Assembly (NCBI GenBank): GCA_947074345.1
Contig: CAMTPH010000024.1
Coordinates: 1-33,639 of the forward strand
Length of the DNA stretch: 33,639 bases
DNA from: an uncultured Bacteroides sp.
GTDB lineage: Bacteria > Bacteroidota > Bacteroidia > Bacteroidales > Bacteroidaceae
Reading direction: 5' to 3'
Shown here: positions 9,119 through 18,960 of the stretch, piece after piece
Numbering within the stretch: position 1 is the stretch's first letter
Layout: the number at the start of each line of letters is the position of its first letter
Program-made: the position numbers and the translations under genes
Notes under the pieces: generated by a model
What the model saw: the letters and a program-made list of their open reading frames with translations, nothing else
The model's database searches: none
Told to the model about the DNA's origin: nothing

Positions 9119-11761
9119 TTAGTCAAGAGATAAAGCAGAACAATCGCGAATATCTTGTGTGCGGTCATAATATAAATTGTATGCACCTGCGCGAATATAT
9201 GCGCAAATACTACCCGCATAGAATGTGATGTTTGGGTTATCAGAGATATCCAAGTGGAAGATCATAAATGATAGGTTCTCATTGATCAATCCTAAGTTGT
9301 TTGAACCTAAGTACAAACCTCTCAATGCAGCATGGTTAGCTATATTCTTTGGCCATTCTCTTAAACAACGGTTACCGTTCTCATCGCGTTGAGTACGCAA
9401 AATCAATACAGTTAAACCTTGACAGTTCAATAATCCCCAAGGGAATGCAGCGAAACGATTGTGCGATAAATCTACACCATAAAGGAAAGGTAGGTTCTTA
9501 CCGTTTACCTCTGCAGGAAGTTCTGTCAACATGTTTGCTGTTAAGTCGATAGACAAGAACAATGCTGAGTTTTCTCCTGTGAATGATCCTTCTGGAATCT
9601 CTGTAATAAGATTGGCAGCTAAGTTAATAGTGCTTACAGCCGACTTAGATGCAGCTAACGCTTTAGGGAACTTAGTGAACTTATTGTTAGAAAGATTCAA
9701 TGAGTTTACATACATACCTTTGAATGAACCATCTTCTTCTCCTTCAAAACCATCAATCTCATTATAAGCAAAGCTGATACCTTCGATTGGAAGTCCAGAG
9801 ATAGAGAATATATTAGGGAACTTAGTCAACTTATTCTCATTAGCCGAGAATGTTTCAAGATCGTTGTAGTTACAGAAGTTATTTGGGATACGTGTGATTT
9901 CGTTGTTATCAAAATAAATCTGAACAGGCGCAAACTCTCTACCAAATGCAGGAAGCTCGCCTTTAATCTTGTTGTACGAGAAGTCTACCATACCTGCTCT
10001 TTTGAAATTACCAAAAGATGCTGGAATAGCCTCCAAGTTGTTATAGTTGCAATAGAACATTTGCATCTCTTTTGCCATAGGGCTATTTGCCATTTTGTCT
10101 AGACCGTTGTAGATATCTTCTCCACTCCATTGTGCATTTTGTGAGATATTAATAGCTACCAACTTATCCAACTCTGCAATTTGCATTGGGAATCTAGTCA
10201 TGAATGGACAGTTGTAGATTTCAAGGTCAGTTAAGCCTTTCAATTCTCCAAACTCAGCTGGCAATTCAGTGATAGTACTGTTAGCAATAAATAGAGTTTT
10301 CAAGTTCTTCAAGTTACCAATTTCTTTTGGCAACGATCTCAAACCATTGGTAATAACACCAAAGTTAGTATCGGCTCTTGTAACAGGTGCTTTAGAGTTG
10401 CCGCTGTAACGAGGAGCGATGTTTTGATTGAAATCAGCGAAACCGTCTTTATCAAACTCGATACCGCCAGGAATAGTTGCACCTTTCAAATCGAATGCAC
10501 TTTGAAGTGCTGGAGATATTGTTTGTGCTGCAATAGATTTATGTCTTGTAGACAAGTATTTTTTGCTAATAGCTTTACGGTTAGCTTCTAGAGTACCCGC
10601 CAATGCTTGGCCTACGATATCTTCTGATGGCTCAAATTTGTTACCGTTAATATCGTTGTGTGTACCTAAGTACAATTCGTTAAGCTCAGTCAACTGACCA
10701 ATAGCTGCTGGCATATGACCTTGGAAACCGAAGCCACTGATGTTAATTAAACCAACGCGACCACTAGGATGTAGTTCTACACCTGGTTGGTTACCCCACA
10801 AGTCTAGTTCTCTGTTGAAATCCCAGTTACAACCAATAGTTTGGCCTTCACCTTGGAAGCTCCAGTTTGGACCATCAAGTGCTTTCCAAATTTCGTAAAG
10901 CGCTAAATAGTCTTTGATATATTCTTGGTTAGAATCGATGCGTACAGGTACGTCTACTCTCGATAAACCATTGTCTCTTACTTCAAATGTAGGGCTAGGA
11001 GAGATAGTTGCCATCAAAAGGTCTGATTTAGATGCATTGTGCAATACATAAGACATAATGTTCCATGTACCCGCTTTGATGTTGATGATTGAGTCAGAAG
11101 TCAATATCATTTTCATTTTATTGTTATCTTCTTCATCAAACACTTGAGTATATCTAACTCTGATTTTGTCGAAAGTCAAAAGTTCGTGGTTTTGACGAAC
11201 ATTAAGAGTGATATAGCTGATGTCTTTAAATAGAAGTTCGTTATCACTTCTTGTCAATTGCATATCTTCTATATCTTTCACAAAAGTAAAGTTTACTCTA
11301 CCTTTCTCTTCAGCGCTTACTGTAAGATCTTTAGTCACCAAGCCACCTTCAATGATAGATTGTTGCTCGTTTAACTCTGTGATATAAAGTTCCTCGTCGA
11401 GTGCATCATAAAGTGTATAACCTAAGATGGTATAATCACCAACCATTAGTTTAAGCTTTTCTGTTCTCAAACCGAATTCAGCATTTTCTTGATTGAAAGC
11501 GCTAAGAGTCAATGTTTGAGAAAGACGCGTATTATCGAACAAGAACTCAACACGAATTTTGTGTGCATCCGATAGATTTTCAAGAGATGTATTCAAGGCT
11601 CTTGTTTCAGCCGGATTGTATGAAGCCTCTTTATAGAGTTTAAATTGGATATATCCATACCCAAGATCTCTATTATCAACCAGCGTCTCGTCAGAGCAAC
11701 CGGTCAGGGTTAATGATATCGCTGCTATGAGCGCAAATAATTTGAATAGATTCAATTTCAT
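9119..11761 (-). CDS. Large leucine-rich-repeat lipoprotein (DUF4458-like N-terminus)
   Basis: 880-aa lipoprotein; lipobox LTLTGC (Cys22) followed by SDET, consistent with surface export. Residues about 30-280 contain two beta-rich modules resembling the DUF4458/FimB-like Bacteroides surface domains (family from memory). Next comes a plant-type LRR cap (LALYEIWKALDGPNWSFQG, then GCNW and GRVGLINISGFGFQGHMP). About 15 further repeats extend to the C-terminus, for example LKNLKTLFIANSTITELP and LPFLYGVDLSHNRFAAFP. A non-repeat insertion lies at about 375-460. LRR proteins normally bind protein ligands, which supports a protein substrate for this operon. The gene starts after a 105-nt gap that holds the long hairpin at 11798-11868, the largest gap in the operon. 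Confidence 0.88.
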   Translation of the reverse strand: MKLNLFKLFALIAAISLTLTGCSDETLVDNRDLGYGYIQFKLYKEASYNPAETRALNTSLENLSDAHKIRVEFLFDNTRLSQTLTLSAFNQENAEFGLRTEKLKLMVGDYTILGYTLYDALDEELYITELNEQQSIIEGGLVTKDLTVSAEEKGRVNFTFVKDIEDMQLTRSDNELLFKDISYITLNVRQNHELLTFDKIRVRYTQVFDEEDNNKMKMILTSDSIINIKAGTWNIMSYVLHNASKSDLLMATISPSPTFEVRDNGLSRVDVPVRIDSNQEYIKDYLALYEIWKALDGPNWSFQGEGQTIGCNWDFNRELDLWGNQPGVELHPSGRVGLINISGFGFQGHMPAAIGQLTELNELYLGTHNDINGNKFEPSEDIVGQALAGTLEANRKAISKKYLSTRHKSIAAQTISPALQSAFDLKGATIPGGIEFDKDGFADFNQNIAPRYSGNSKAPVTRADTNFGVITNGLRSLPKEIGNLKNLKTLFIANSTITELPAEFGELKGLTDLEIYNCPFMTRFPMQIAELDKLVAINISQNAQWSGEDIYNGLDKMANSPMAKEMQMFYCNYNNLEAIPASFGNFKRAGMVDFSYNKIKGELPAFGREFAPVQIYFDNNEITRIPNNFCNYNDLETFSANENKLTKFPNIFSISGLPIEGISFAYNEIDGFEGEEDGSFKGMYVNSLNLSNNKFTKFPKALAASKSAVSTINLAANLITEIPEGSFTGENSALFLSIDLTANMLTELPAEVNGKNLPFLYGVDLSHNRFAAFPWGLLNCQGLTVLILRTQRDENGNRCLREWPKNIANHAALRGLYLGSNNLGLINENLSFMIFHLDISDNPNITFYAGSICAYIRAGAYNLYYDRTQDIRDCSALSLD

Positions 11762-11797
11762 ATTTCAAAATATCTTTGTATTAATTACTTTTTAATC

Positions 11798-11868
11798 AAT
11801 AATGAGTTATTAAGAATGGCAGTATCTGTATTGAAACAGATACCGCTGTTCTCAATTAAGTCATTATT
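11798..11868 (-). other. Long imperfect hairpin inside the SusCD operon
   Basis: The core is a perfect 8-bp stem (11822-11829 with 11836-11843, loop of 6). It extends outward through wobble pairs and a few mismatches to AATAATGA at 11798-11805 paired with TCATTATT at 11861-11868. It fills the gap between the DUF5003-like gene and the LRR gene and touches the upstream stop codon. On the transcribed strand the inner stem is followed by only a weak T-tract, so it is better read as a partial terminator, RNase-processing site or 3'-end stabiliser than a full stop. Confidence 0.65.
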
Positions 11869-13453
11869 ATTCTGCTTTGTTGTTTAACAAAATACAGTGG
11901 ATAGCGTATTGTGGCTGACCGTTTACAGTGATTACAATACCACCTTCAAACCAGTCGCTTGGAGCTGGGTTTTCTGGGCGCATGCTCACTGAGAAATAGC
12001 TGTCACCATTAGAAGCGTTCAACCATTCTTTATTTTCATCAGCAATTTCGAAGAATGGCTCACCACCTTGCAACCAAGTGATTTGTGACATAAGTCCTGA
12101 GTTAGGATTGTCGTAAGTAAGGATGTACACATTTTCAGGTGATACGCCCCACTCATCTTGGTAGAAGCCTGTCAAGTCTTGGTTAGTTGTCTTTTCAAGA
12201 GTAGCACCATACATTTGTGCATAATCAGGATATACAAACTGCAAGCCTTTGTTATCGCCGTTGCCATCACCACTTTTTTGAGTGATATCTCCAAGCACGT
12301 AGCGTTCGTAAGCAGCTTTTAGTTTACCGCTTTGCGTAAACATGTTTTCTACGTTATAGTTAAGCTCGTCTCTTAACACATCAGCAGGAATAGCAAATAG
12401 AGTAGCAGTTCTTTCTGCACCCGAGTTTGCAAATGCGCCAACACTGTATGAGTAATCCCATACAAACTCGCCAAGACGATTAATGCCCATACCCATTGCT
12501 TCGATCCAATCAGAATCAAAAGCAAGTCCGTATCCATAATCTACACCATAGAACTTATCACCGCTGTAACCAATCTCTGTGTTGATAGCTCTAATGTTGT
12601 AACCACCAGACACACCAGTCAAGTTAAAGTTGTATTCATCGATCTCAGTACCATTCACAGCTGTTGTTTTACCATTAGCCTCAAATACTAGACCTTGATA
12701 TTTAAGCATCTCAGGAGCGATAAAGATGTTTTGTGCACCCTCAGCTTTGATTGTCAAAGGGAAAGAGATTGAAGGGTCATTCTTACCAACGATTCTCACT
12801 TCAACTTCCATATCTTCTAAAGTGTAGTAAGTATAATCATTAGTGAAGTAGAAGTAAGCGCTTTCGCCTGCTTTACCTTCAGTCATATAATAATCAGTAT
12901 CGTTGTTAGCAACCCATTGAGGCATACCTTCAAGTTTCCAATCAAAGTTAGTGCTGAACTTCAAACGAGCTTGATATTTGAATGCTCTATCCGACCAATC
13001 CAAGTTTACAGTCGAAACTTCGATATCTTCGAATGTATCAAAATTCGTTTGGTATACAGTAACAATAGGTTCTTTACCTGTACGAGTGATATTAGCAATC
13101 GTAGAAGTCTGTCCGTTCATTGATAAAATAACAGTAGCTTCTTTATCACCAAATCCCCAATTAGCATCAGTTACAATATAAGAGATTGTATATTCGCCAG
13201 CAACACCCGATTTAGAGTAAACATAGTCATCATCTTCTACAAACTTAACCCATAGAGATTCTGTATAAAGATTCCATGGACCATCAGATTTGAAAGTAAA
13301 TGAGCTTTGTTGTCCAATTGCTAATGTAAGGCTTTGAGTCTCTGGAAACTCATAGCCAAATATATTTGTGTTATCATCGTTTGAGCAACTCGTTAGAGTA
13401 GCTGCCAAAACAATAAGTGCACAACTTAGTATTTTAAATAATCCTTTTTTCAT
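11867..13453 (-). CDS. Surface-type lipoprotein, DUF5003-like
   Basis: 528-aa lipoprotein; lipobox TLTSC (Cys23) followed by SNDDN, consistent with surface export. Residues about 35-130 form a BACON-like Ig domain (SFTFKSDGPWNLYTESLWVKF, then ITRTGKEP). A second Ig-like segment covers about 135-240. The remainder is an aromatic- and Asn-rich domain. It resembles the uncharacterised DUF5003 family of Bacteroides SusCD loci (from memory, not searched). No catalytic motif is visible. It sits third after susD, 25 bases before the DUF4984-like gene in sequence order, in the place where SusE/SusF-type surface binding proteins usually sit. A ligand-binding role is therefore likely, but the ligand is unknown. 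Confidence 0.78.
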   Translation of the reverse strand: MKKGLFKILSCALIVLAATLTSCSNDDNTNIFGYEFPETQSLTLAIGQQSSFTFKSDGPWNLYTESLWVKFVEDDDYVYSKSGVAGEYTISYIVTDANWGFGDKEATVILSMNGQTSTIANITRTGKEPIVTVYQTNFDTFEDIEVSTVNLDWSDRAFKYQARLKFSTNFDWKLEGMPQWVANNDTDYYMTEGKAGESAYFYFTNDYTYYTLEDMEVEVRIVGKNDPSISFPLTIKAEGAQNIFIAPEMLKYQGLVFEANGKTTAVNGTEIDEYNFNLTGVSGGYNIRAINTEIGYSGDKFYGVDYGYGLAFDSDWIEAMGMGINRLGEFVWDYSYSVGAFANSGAERTATLFAIPADVLRDELNYNVENMFTQSGKLKAAYERYVLGDITQKSGDGNGDNKGLQFVYPDYAQMYGATLEKTTNQDLTGFYQDEWGVSPENVYILTYDNPNSGLMSQITWLQGGEPFFEIADENKEWLNASNGDSYFSVSMRPENPAPSDWFEGGIVITVNGQPQYAIHCILLNNKAE

Positions 13454-13478
13454 TCTTGCTCTAGATTTTTATTATTGA

Positions 13479-14396
13479 TTAAAAACCATTCTTTTCAATG
13501 TATTCGCCTTCGGCATCTGAGATCCATTTTAGTACAGCCCAGTATGTTCCCATGTTACCTTGACCCTCTACCCACATACGGTGATAGATCATTGCAAATT
13601 CTTCGCAAGCACTATAATAGTTCGTATACATTGTGTTCAATTCAGTACGAATCCAAGTCTCACCAAATGGTGCACCCATTAGCGAACGAGTATTAGCGAT
13701 AATCTGACCACTCTCCATGCTCAAGTCTGGAGTAAGCGGATTGCTTGTTTCGAACTTGATACGGATGTCATAGTTTGATTTAAAGATATCGCCATCAACC
13801 AAGAAGTTCTTTAAGATCAATACGTTCTCATCTTTAGCTTCGCGGTCTACGTATGTTTTGATAAGTCTGCTTCTTGTTTCGTAACCAATTTCAGAAAGGA
13901 AAGAAGATTGAACTACACAATATCTGTTATCGTAGTCTTCGATAACTAGAGGACATCTCTTCACCAAAATAACTTTGATATCTTGGTTACCTTCATACAA
14001 GTCCCATTTCAAGTTATCTGGAGTAACTAGACGAAGTTGTATTTGGTAGTTATCAGTAGCACTGATGTTGTTATAAATACTTTGAACTTTGAATGAACCT
14101 TTGCGTTCGCCAGCTTTGATTGTAAAAGAGTTAGAAGGCAATGTAAAGTGAATACCTTCTACCGCATTAGTACCTCCATCAATCACCTCAATACCAAAAG
14201 TACGGTCGTAAGGGAAGTCAACAGTAGTACCAACTTCAATTTCAAAATCTTCGCCTGTAGCAAGTACAGGGCAAACAGCAATTGAGTCTGCAAAGCCCAC
14301 ATATTCTGGGCCTGTATATACAGTCGTTTCGCTATTACAGCCAACGAAAGATACTGCAGCTACAAAAAATGCTATAATTGATATATAATGTTTCAT
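13479..14396 (-). CDS. Lipoprotein downstream of SusD, DUF4984-like
   Basis: 305-aa lipoprotein; lipobox VSFVGC (Cys20) followed by NSETT. Residues about 30-145 look like a Calx-beta or Ig-like domain (FDYPYD-type turn at VDFPYDRTFGIEV, then VEGIHFTLPSNSFTIKAGE). The C-terminal half (about 150-305) fits the DUF4984 type found next to susD genes in Bacteroides (family name from memory). It lacks enzyme motifs. It starts 30 bases after the susD stop and belongs to the operon. The expected role is a surface accessory to the SusCD transporter, like the extra lipoproteins found complexed with peptide-type SusCD pairs. Substrate contact is inference. Confidence 0.77.
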   Translation of the reverse strand: MKHYISIIAFFVAAVSFVGCNSETTVYTGPEYVGFADSIAVCPVLATGEDFEIEVGTTVDFPYDRTFGIEVIDGGTNAVEGIHFTLPSNSFTIKAGERKGSFKVQSIYNNISATDNYQIQLRLVTPDNLKWDLYEGNQDIKVILVKRCPLVIEDYDNRYCVVQSSFLSEIGYETRSRLIKTYVDREAKDENVLILKNFLVDGDIFKSNYDIRIKFETSNPLTPDLSMESGQIIANTRSLMGAPFGETWIRTELNTMYTNYYSACEEFAMIYHRMWVEGQGNMGTYWAVLKWISDAEGEYIEKNGF

Positions 14397-14426
14397 GTTT
14401 TATTATTTGATATTATAATCAGCTTA

Positions 14427-15920
14427 TTAATTACTTTCGTTACCAACAATCATTGAGCCAGGAGCTTCAATTTCGTGTTGAGGAATAGGCCACACAAAAC
14501 GTGGGTTGTTTGCATTGATTTTAAGTCTGTTTCCAGGAGCAACCGTGCTAGTTTCAGCTTTACGTTCAAAGCCTTTGCCCCAACGTTTCAAGTCGTGAAG
14601 ACGGAAACCTTCCATATACAATTCGCGTACGCGTTCTTGTTCAATAACAGTCAACCAGTTGTTAGCACTTACACTTGCACTACCAGGGTAGTTTGTATAA
14701 CGCGCTTTGCGTAGTGTAGTAATATCAGCTGCAGCTTTGCTATATTCCGGATTCTCTTTCGCACAGTAAGCTTCAGCACGAATCAAGTATTGCTCGCCAA
14801 GACGGAATACTTTTGGTTGGTTTACAGCCAAGATGTTTTGGCTAGCAAATGATGACAAACCTGGATACTTCCAAAGGATGATAGCAGTCAAACCATGAGG
14901 ATATCCTGTACGTACTCTTCTGAAATAAGATTGGTAGCGAGCATCAGTTGCTTCGAAAGCATCATTTGCAATCCAAGCCGATGGGATATAGTCTGGTGTA
15001 TAGCTCATAAAGTCATAGTTCAAGAATACTTGACCCAATGCACCACCGTAAGATGTTGGAGTAAAACCAACTTTCCACATAATTTCGTAAGCTTGATCAT
15101 CAGTCCACATATAGTCTAATGTAGTTTGAGATGATGTAGCCATCGATTTTGTGTTGGCCAATGTATAAGTAGTGTTGTTGATAACTTTAGAAGAATACTC
15201 AATAGCTGTATCCCAGTCTTGCATATACAAAGCAACACGAGCACGCAAACCATGGATAGCTGCTACAGTAAAGTAGTTAGAACCATAATAGTCTGTTTGA
15301 ATATTATCTTCGGCTACTTTCAAGTCGCTGATGATTTGGTTGTAGCTTTCGCGAAGCGTAGCACGTTTAGGAAGCGCTTTGTTATAATAAGATGTAGAGA
15401 TAACAACACCCAAGTCTTCTTTATCGGCAATCTCTTCTGTATACGCTTTACAGTAAAGTTTTACTAGTTCAGAGTAAGCCAATGCTCTTGCAAAGTGAGC
15501 TTCACCTTTATATAGATACAATTTGTTGAATTCCTCTTCAGATTTCAAGTTCTCTTCAACGTTGTCCATGTTGTCAAGCAAGAAGTTTACACGACCAATC
15601 ACCGTGTATAGTCCGTTGTAAACAGCAACAACCTCGCTATCAGTACTGTTGAAATCCCAAGTCCAGTAGCGTCCATAAACGTTTCTAAAGCCTTCAACTG
15701 CATGTACATAGTCGGCTTGGATGTCTGGAATAAGTGTTAAGTAACCACTATATAGAGCACCGCTTTTGAATGCAGCATAAATACCATTCATTAATTGCTC
15801 TGCATCAGATACTGTCTGAATTGCATCTTCATCGATGATTGCATTTGAAGGAAGTTTCTCCAAGCACGATGATAGAAACAACGATGCAAAAGCGATTGTT
15901 AATATCTTAAATTTTTTCAT
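14427..15920 (-). CDS. SusD/RagB-family nutrient-binding lipoprotein
   Basis: 497-aa surface lipoprotein that caps the SusC channel and captures substrate. I chose the internal ATG at 15920, not the one at 15935, because it gives a standard signal MKKFKILTIA ending in the lipobox LFLSSC; the upstream start would add MALLN with no better ribosome site. Family hallmarks: helical TPR-like N-terminal half (AEQLMNGIYAAFKSG, GEAHFARALAYSELVKLYC) and the C-terminal EQERVRELYMEGFRLHDLKRWG block. It lies 22 bases after susC. SusD proteins of loci without glycosidases, such as RagB of Porphyromonas gingivalis, bind peptides, which matches the protease in this operon. Ligand assignment here is inference. 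Confidence 0.95.
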   Translation of the reverse strand: MKKFKILTIAFASLFLSSCLEKLPSNAIIDEDAIQTVSDAEQLMNGIYAAFKSGALYSGYLTLIPDIQADYVHAVEGFRNVYGRYWTWDFNSTDSEVVAVYNGLYTVIGRVNFLLDNMDNVEENLKSEEEFNKLYLYKGEAHFARALAYSELVKLYCKAYTEEIADKEDLGVVISTSYYNKALPKRATLRESYNQIISDLKVAEDNIQTDYYGSNYFTVAAIHGLRARVALYMQDWDTAIEYSSKVINNTTYTLANTKSMATSSQTTLDYMWTDDQAYEIMWKVGFTPTSYGGALGQVFLNYDFMSYTPDYIPSAWIANDAFEATDARYQSYFRRVRTGYPHGLTAIILWKYPGLSSFASQNILAVNQPKVFRLGEQYLIRAEAYCAKENPEYSKAAADITTLRKARYTNYPGSASVSANNWLTVIEQERVRELYMEGFRLHDLKRWGKGFERKAETSTVAPGNRLKINANNPRFVWPIPQHEIEAPGSMIVGNESN

Positions 15921-15942
15921 ATTTAATAATGCCATGTTTTAT

Positions 15943-18873
15943 TTAGAATGTGAAATCAACACCAAATGTGTATTGACGTGACATTGGATATTGAGCCTGA
16001 TAGATGTTTGAAGTTCCTTCAGGGTCAAGGCCACTAAACTTAGTGAATGTCAATAGGTTTTGTCCTTGAGCATAAAGACGGATTGATTGAACTACACCCA
16101 TTTTTTGAATCCATGCTTGTGGCAAGTTCCAGTTAAGAGATAAGTTTTTCAAACGAAGGAAAGAAGCATCTTCCAACAATCTATCGTCAAACTCAGTCAT
16201 GATACCATGACGTGGGATATCAGTGATATCACCTGGTTGTTGCCAACGGTCAAGCAATCTGCGCGATTGGTTGTATGAAGTAAAACGTCCGTTACTTTCG
16301 TCGAAATAGCGGTCATTGTTAATCATGTGGCGACCTTTCACCCAGCTAAAGTGAGCTGTAAGCGATACACCTTTATAAGAAAGGCTTGTACCGAAACCAC
16401 CTTGCCATGGAGCAAATTGAGTTTTGTCAAGAAGCACGCGGTCTTCTGTTCTCATCTCGTTTGTAATTTCACCATCTTTCGTATACCAAAGTGCATCACC
16501 ATTCAATGGATTTACACCCGCATAGCGATTCAAGAAGAAAGAACCAACAGGATTGCCTACTACCAATTTAGTATTAGTCGATGCATATTCGTAAGCGTCT
16601 ACACCGTTGTACAAGCTAAGAATCTTATTCTTGTTGTAAGATACGTTAGCCGACAATTGCCAATCCCATCCGTTTGCACGAACTACGCTACCCGAGAACA
16701 TCATCTCAATACCACGGTTCACCATCGAACCTTCGTTTTGCCACATGAAAGAAACACCCGAGTTAGTTGAAGGATTCACAGGAACGCTCATCAACATATC
16801 TGTTGTTTTCTTATTGTAAAGCTCAATATCTAAATTGAAACGGTTGATGAAACCAAGACGGATAGCTAAGTTGCTAGTCCATAGTTTCTCCCATCCAAGG
16901 TTAGGGTTCTTTTGACGGATTGGTACAAGAGTAGCATCGCCTACATAGTCGTCGCCACCACCAATAACACCTAAGTGGTCGTAGTAAGGAATTTCAGAGT
17001 TACCCGAAGTACCTGTACTAAGAGCAACTTGTGCAGTTGTCAACCAGTTCAAGTCTTTCATGAATGACTCATTGCGCACGTTCCACATAAAACCTACCGA
17101 CCAGAAAAGACCCCAGCGGTTGTTTTTGCTAAAACGTGAAGAAGCATCTGTACGAATCGATCCATCAGCATAGAAGCGATCGTCAAAGCTATATTCGGCA
17201 CGACCGAAGAATGAAAGATATGAGTAAGATTGCTCAATATCGCTCCAGCTACGTGCAGTAGTACCATTCGAAAGGTCAGTCAAGAAATCGTTGTTTTGAC
17301 CGCGAACCGAAGTAGAGAAACCATCGTAATAGTAATCTACACCTTCTTGACCTACTAGGAAGTTGAAGAAGTGCTCTCTGTTCAAATCAAAGTTGTAAGT
17401 CACTGTATTAGTGATCGACAATGTTTGCATATTAGTTACAGAACGTCCTGCAGTACCTTGGCCATTGTTTGGCTTGTAGCTAGGAAGCGACTGTACAAAT
17501 GTTTTGCCTTGAAGGTAGTCGTAACCAAATTGAGAACGAATCTTTAAGTTCTCGATAGGAGCAACCTCTACGAAAGGCAACATCATGAATTTAAATTTCT
17601 TGCGGCTCAACGGATTGTTTTCAATCCATTCAAGTGGGTTTTCACCAAACGATTGCCATGAGCCATCGTTTACAGACGCCAAAGAACCATCCTCTTTGTA
17701 TGGAGAATAGTAAGGAAGCATAAAGCGAGCAGCCGAGATAGGAGTTACCAATGTGTAAGAACCTTCGTCAGCTTCAGCATAATCTTCGTAAGTAAACATT
17801 GAGTTAACACCCAACTTCAACCAGTTTGCTGCTCTAACATCAAAGTTAGCACGCATACCAGTTCTCTTGAATTTAGATGCTACAGCAATACCATCTTGGT
17901 CGTAAAAGTTACCCGAGATAAAGTAGTTCAAACGATCTGTTGCACCACTTACCGAAAGGTCATAGTTTTGTACCGGAGCTGTCTTGTTGAAAACTTCATC
18001 AACCCAGCGTACATCAGTCTGTGCAAGCTTTGCATAGTCTTTTCCTGTGTCAAGACCAATCTCTTTTTCGTATTGAATACGTTCAGCAGTATTCATGATG
18101 TCCCAGTTACCATGCGCCATTTGCGAGAAACCTGCTTGAGCACGAACTGTAATAGTTGGCTTAGCGTTGTTTCTACCACGTTTGGTTGTGATGATAACTA
18201 CCCCATTGGCAGCACGAGCACCATAAATCGAAGTAGACGAAGCATCTTTCAATACCGAGATATTGTCGATGTCGTTAGGGTTAATCGTGTTGAAGTCAAC
18301 TTCAGAAATCGGAGCACCATCCAAAATAAATAGGGGAGATGTTCCCGAATTGATTGAGTTAGTACCACGAATCGTGAACTTAGCCGCCGCACTAGGATCA
18401 CCCGAGTTTGATAGAACGCTCAAACCGGCCACTTGTCCTTGCATTGCTTGGTCGAAACCTGCTGTAGGAACATTCTCAAGTGTTTCCGCTTTAACCGTAC
18501 CCACCGAACCGGCTACTGTGCCTTTCTTACGTGTACCGTAAGCTACAACAACAACCTCGTTTAGTGTTTGTGCATCTGGTTGCAACACTACGTTAATTAC
18601 TCTACTACCAGCTGTTACTGTTGCACTGTGTGTTCTCATACCGATGTACGAAAACTCAATAACATCACCAACATTGGCGTTAATTGAATACTCTCCCGAC
18701 AGGTTGGTCACCGTTCCTCGGGATTCTCCTTTGACGCTAACTGTAGCGCCAATTACTGCTTCGCTATCCTCAGAAGACGTTACAATCCCTGTAACATTTA
18801 CCTGCGCTAACGCAGCCGAAGATAAAGAAAACATCAATAATAGAACCGTTAAGGTTTGATAAAAACTTTTCAC
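15943..18873 (-). CDS. SusC/RagA-family TonB-dependent transporter
   Basis: 976-aa outer-membrane channel, first gene of the operon. Signal peptide about 1-23 (AALAQ), CarboxypepD_reg-like domain about 25-110, TonB box region LNEVVVVAYG, plug about 120-235 with the SusC signature NISVLKDASSTSIYGARAAN followed by GVVIITTKRG. The remaining 700 residues form the barrel, ending in the canonical C-terminal phenylalanine (FGVDFTF). It has no extra N-terminal STN domain, so there is no sign that it signals to an anti-sigma factor. It is transcribed from the promoter at 18961-18992 with a leader of about 80 nt. With SusD it should form the import complex for the cleaved substrate. Confidence 0.96.
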   Translation of the reverse strand: MKSFYQTLTVLLLMFSLSSAALAQVNVTGIVTSSEDSEAVIGATVSVKGESRGTVTNLSGEYSINANVGDVIEFSYIGMRTHSATVTAGSRVINVVLQPDAQTLNEVVVVAYGTRKKGTVAGSVGTVKAETLENVPTAGFDQAMQGQVAGLSVLSNSGDPSAAAKFTIRGTNSINSGTSPLFILDGAPISEVDFNTINPNDIDNISVLKDASSTSIYGARAANGVVIITTKRGRNNAKPTITVRAQAGFSQMAHGNWDIMNTAERIQYEKEIGLDTGKDYAKLAQTDVRWVDEVFNKTAPVQNYDLSVSGATDRLNYFISGNFYDQDGIAVASKFKRTGMRANFDVRAANWLKLGVNSMFTYEDYAEADEGSYTLVTPISAARFMLPYYSPYKEDGSLASVNDGSWQSFGENPLEWIENNPLSRKKFKFMMLPFVEVAPIENLKIRSQFGYDYLQGKTFVQSLPSYKPNNGQGTAGRSVTNMQTLSITNTVTYNFDLNREHFFNFLVGQEGVDYYYDGFSTSVRGQNNDFLTDLSNGTTARSWSDIEQSYSYLSFFGRAEYSFDDRFYADGSIRTDASSRFSKNNRWGLFWSVGFMWNVRNESFMKDLNWLTTAQVALSTGTSGNSEIPYYDHLGVIGGGDDYVGDATLVPIRQKNPNLGWEKLWTSNLAIRLGFINRFNLDIELYNKKTTDMLMSVPVNPSTNSGVSFMWQNEGSMVNRGIEMMFSGSVVRANGWDWQLSANVSYNKNKILSLYNGVDAYEYASTNTKLVVGNPVGSFFLNRYAGVNPLNGDALWYTKDGEITNEMRTEDRVLLDKTQFAPWQGGFGTSLSYKGVSLTAHFSWVKGRHMINNDRYFDESNGRFTSYNQSRRLLDRWQQPGDITDIPRHGIMTEFDDRLLEDASFLRLKNLSLNWNLPQAWIQKMGVVQSIRLYAQGQNLLTFTKFSGLDPEGTSNIYQAQYPMSRQYTFGVDFTF

Positions 18874-18960
18874 TCGTAATTTGTTTTATCGTTATTTAAA
18901 TCTAGTTGAAATTCATTTTGTGCCTATACATTGAAATGCGCGCCCGCATGAAATACTGCA

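Noticed and set aside
15921..15935. Upstream ATG for SusD adding MALLN
   Set aside because: The downstream ATG gives a standard lipoprotein signal starting MKKFK; the extension puts hydrophobic residues before the positive charges.
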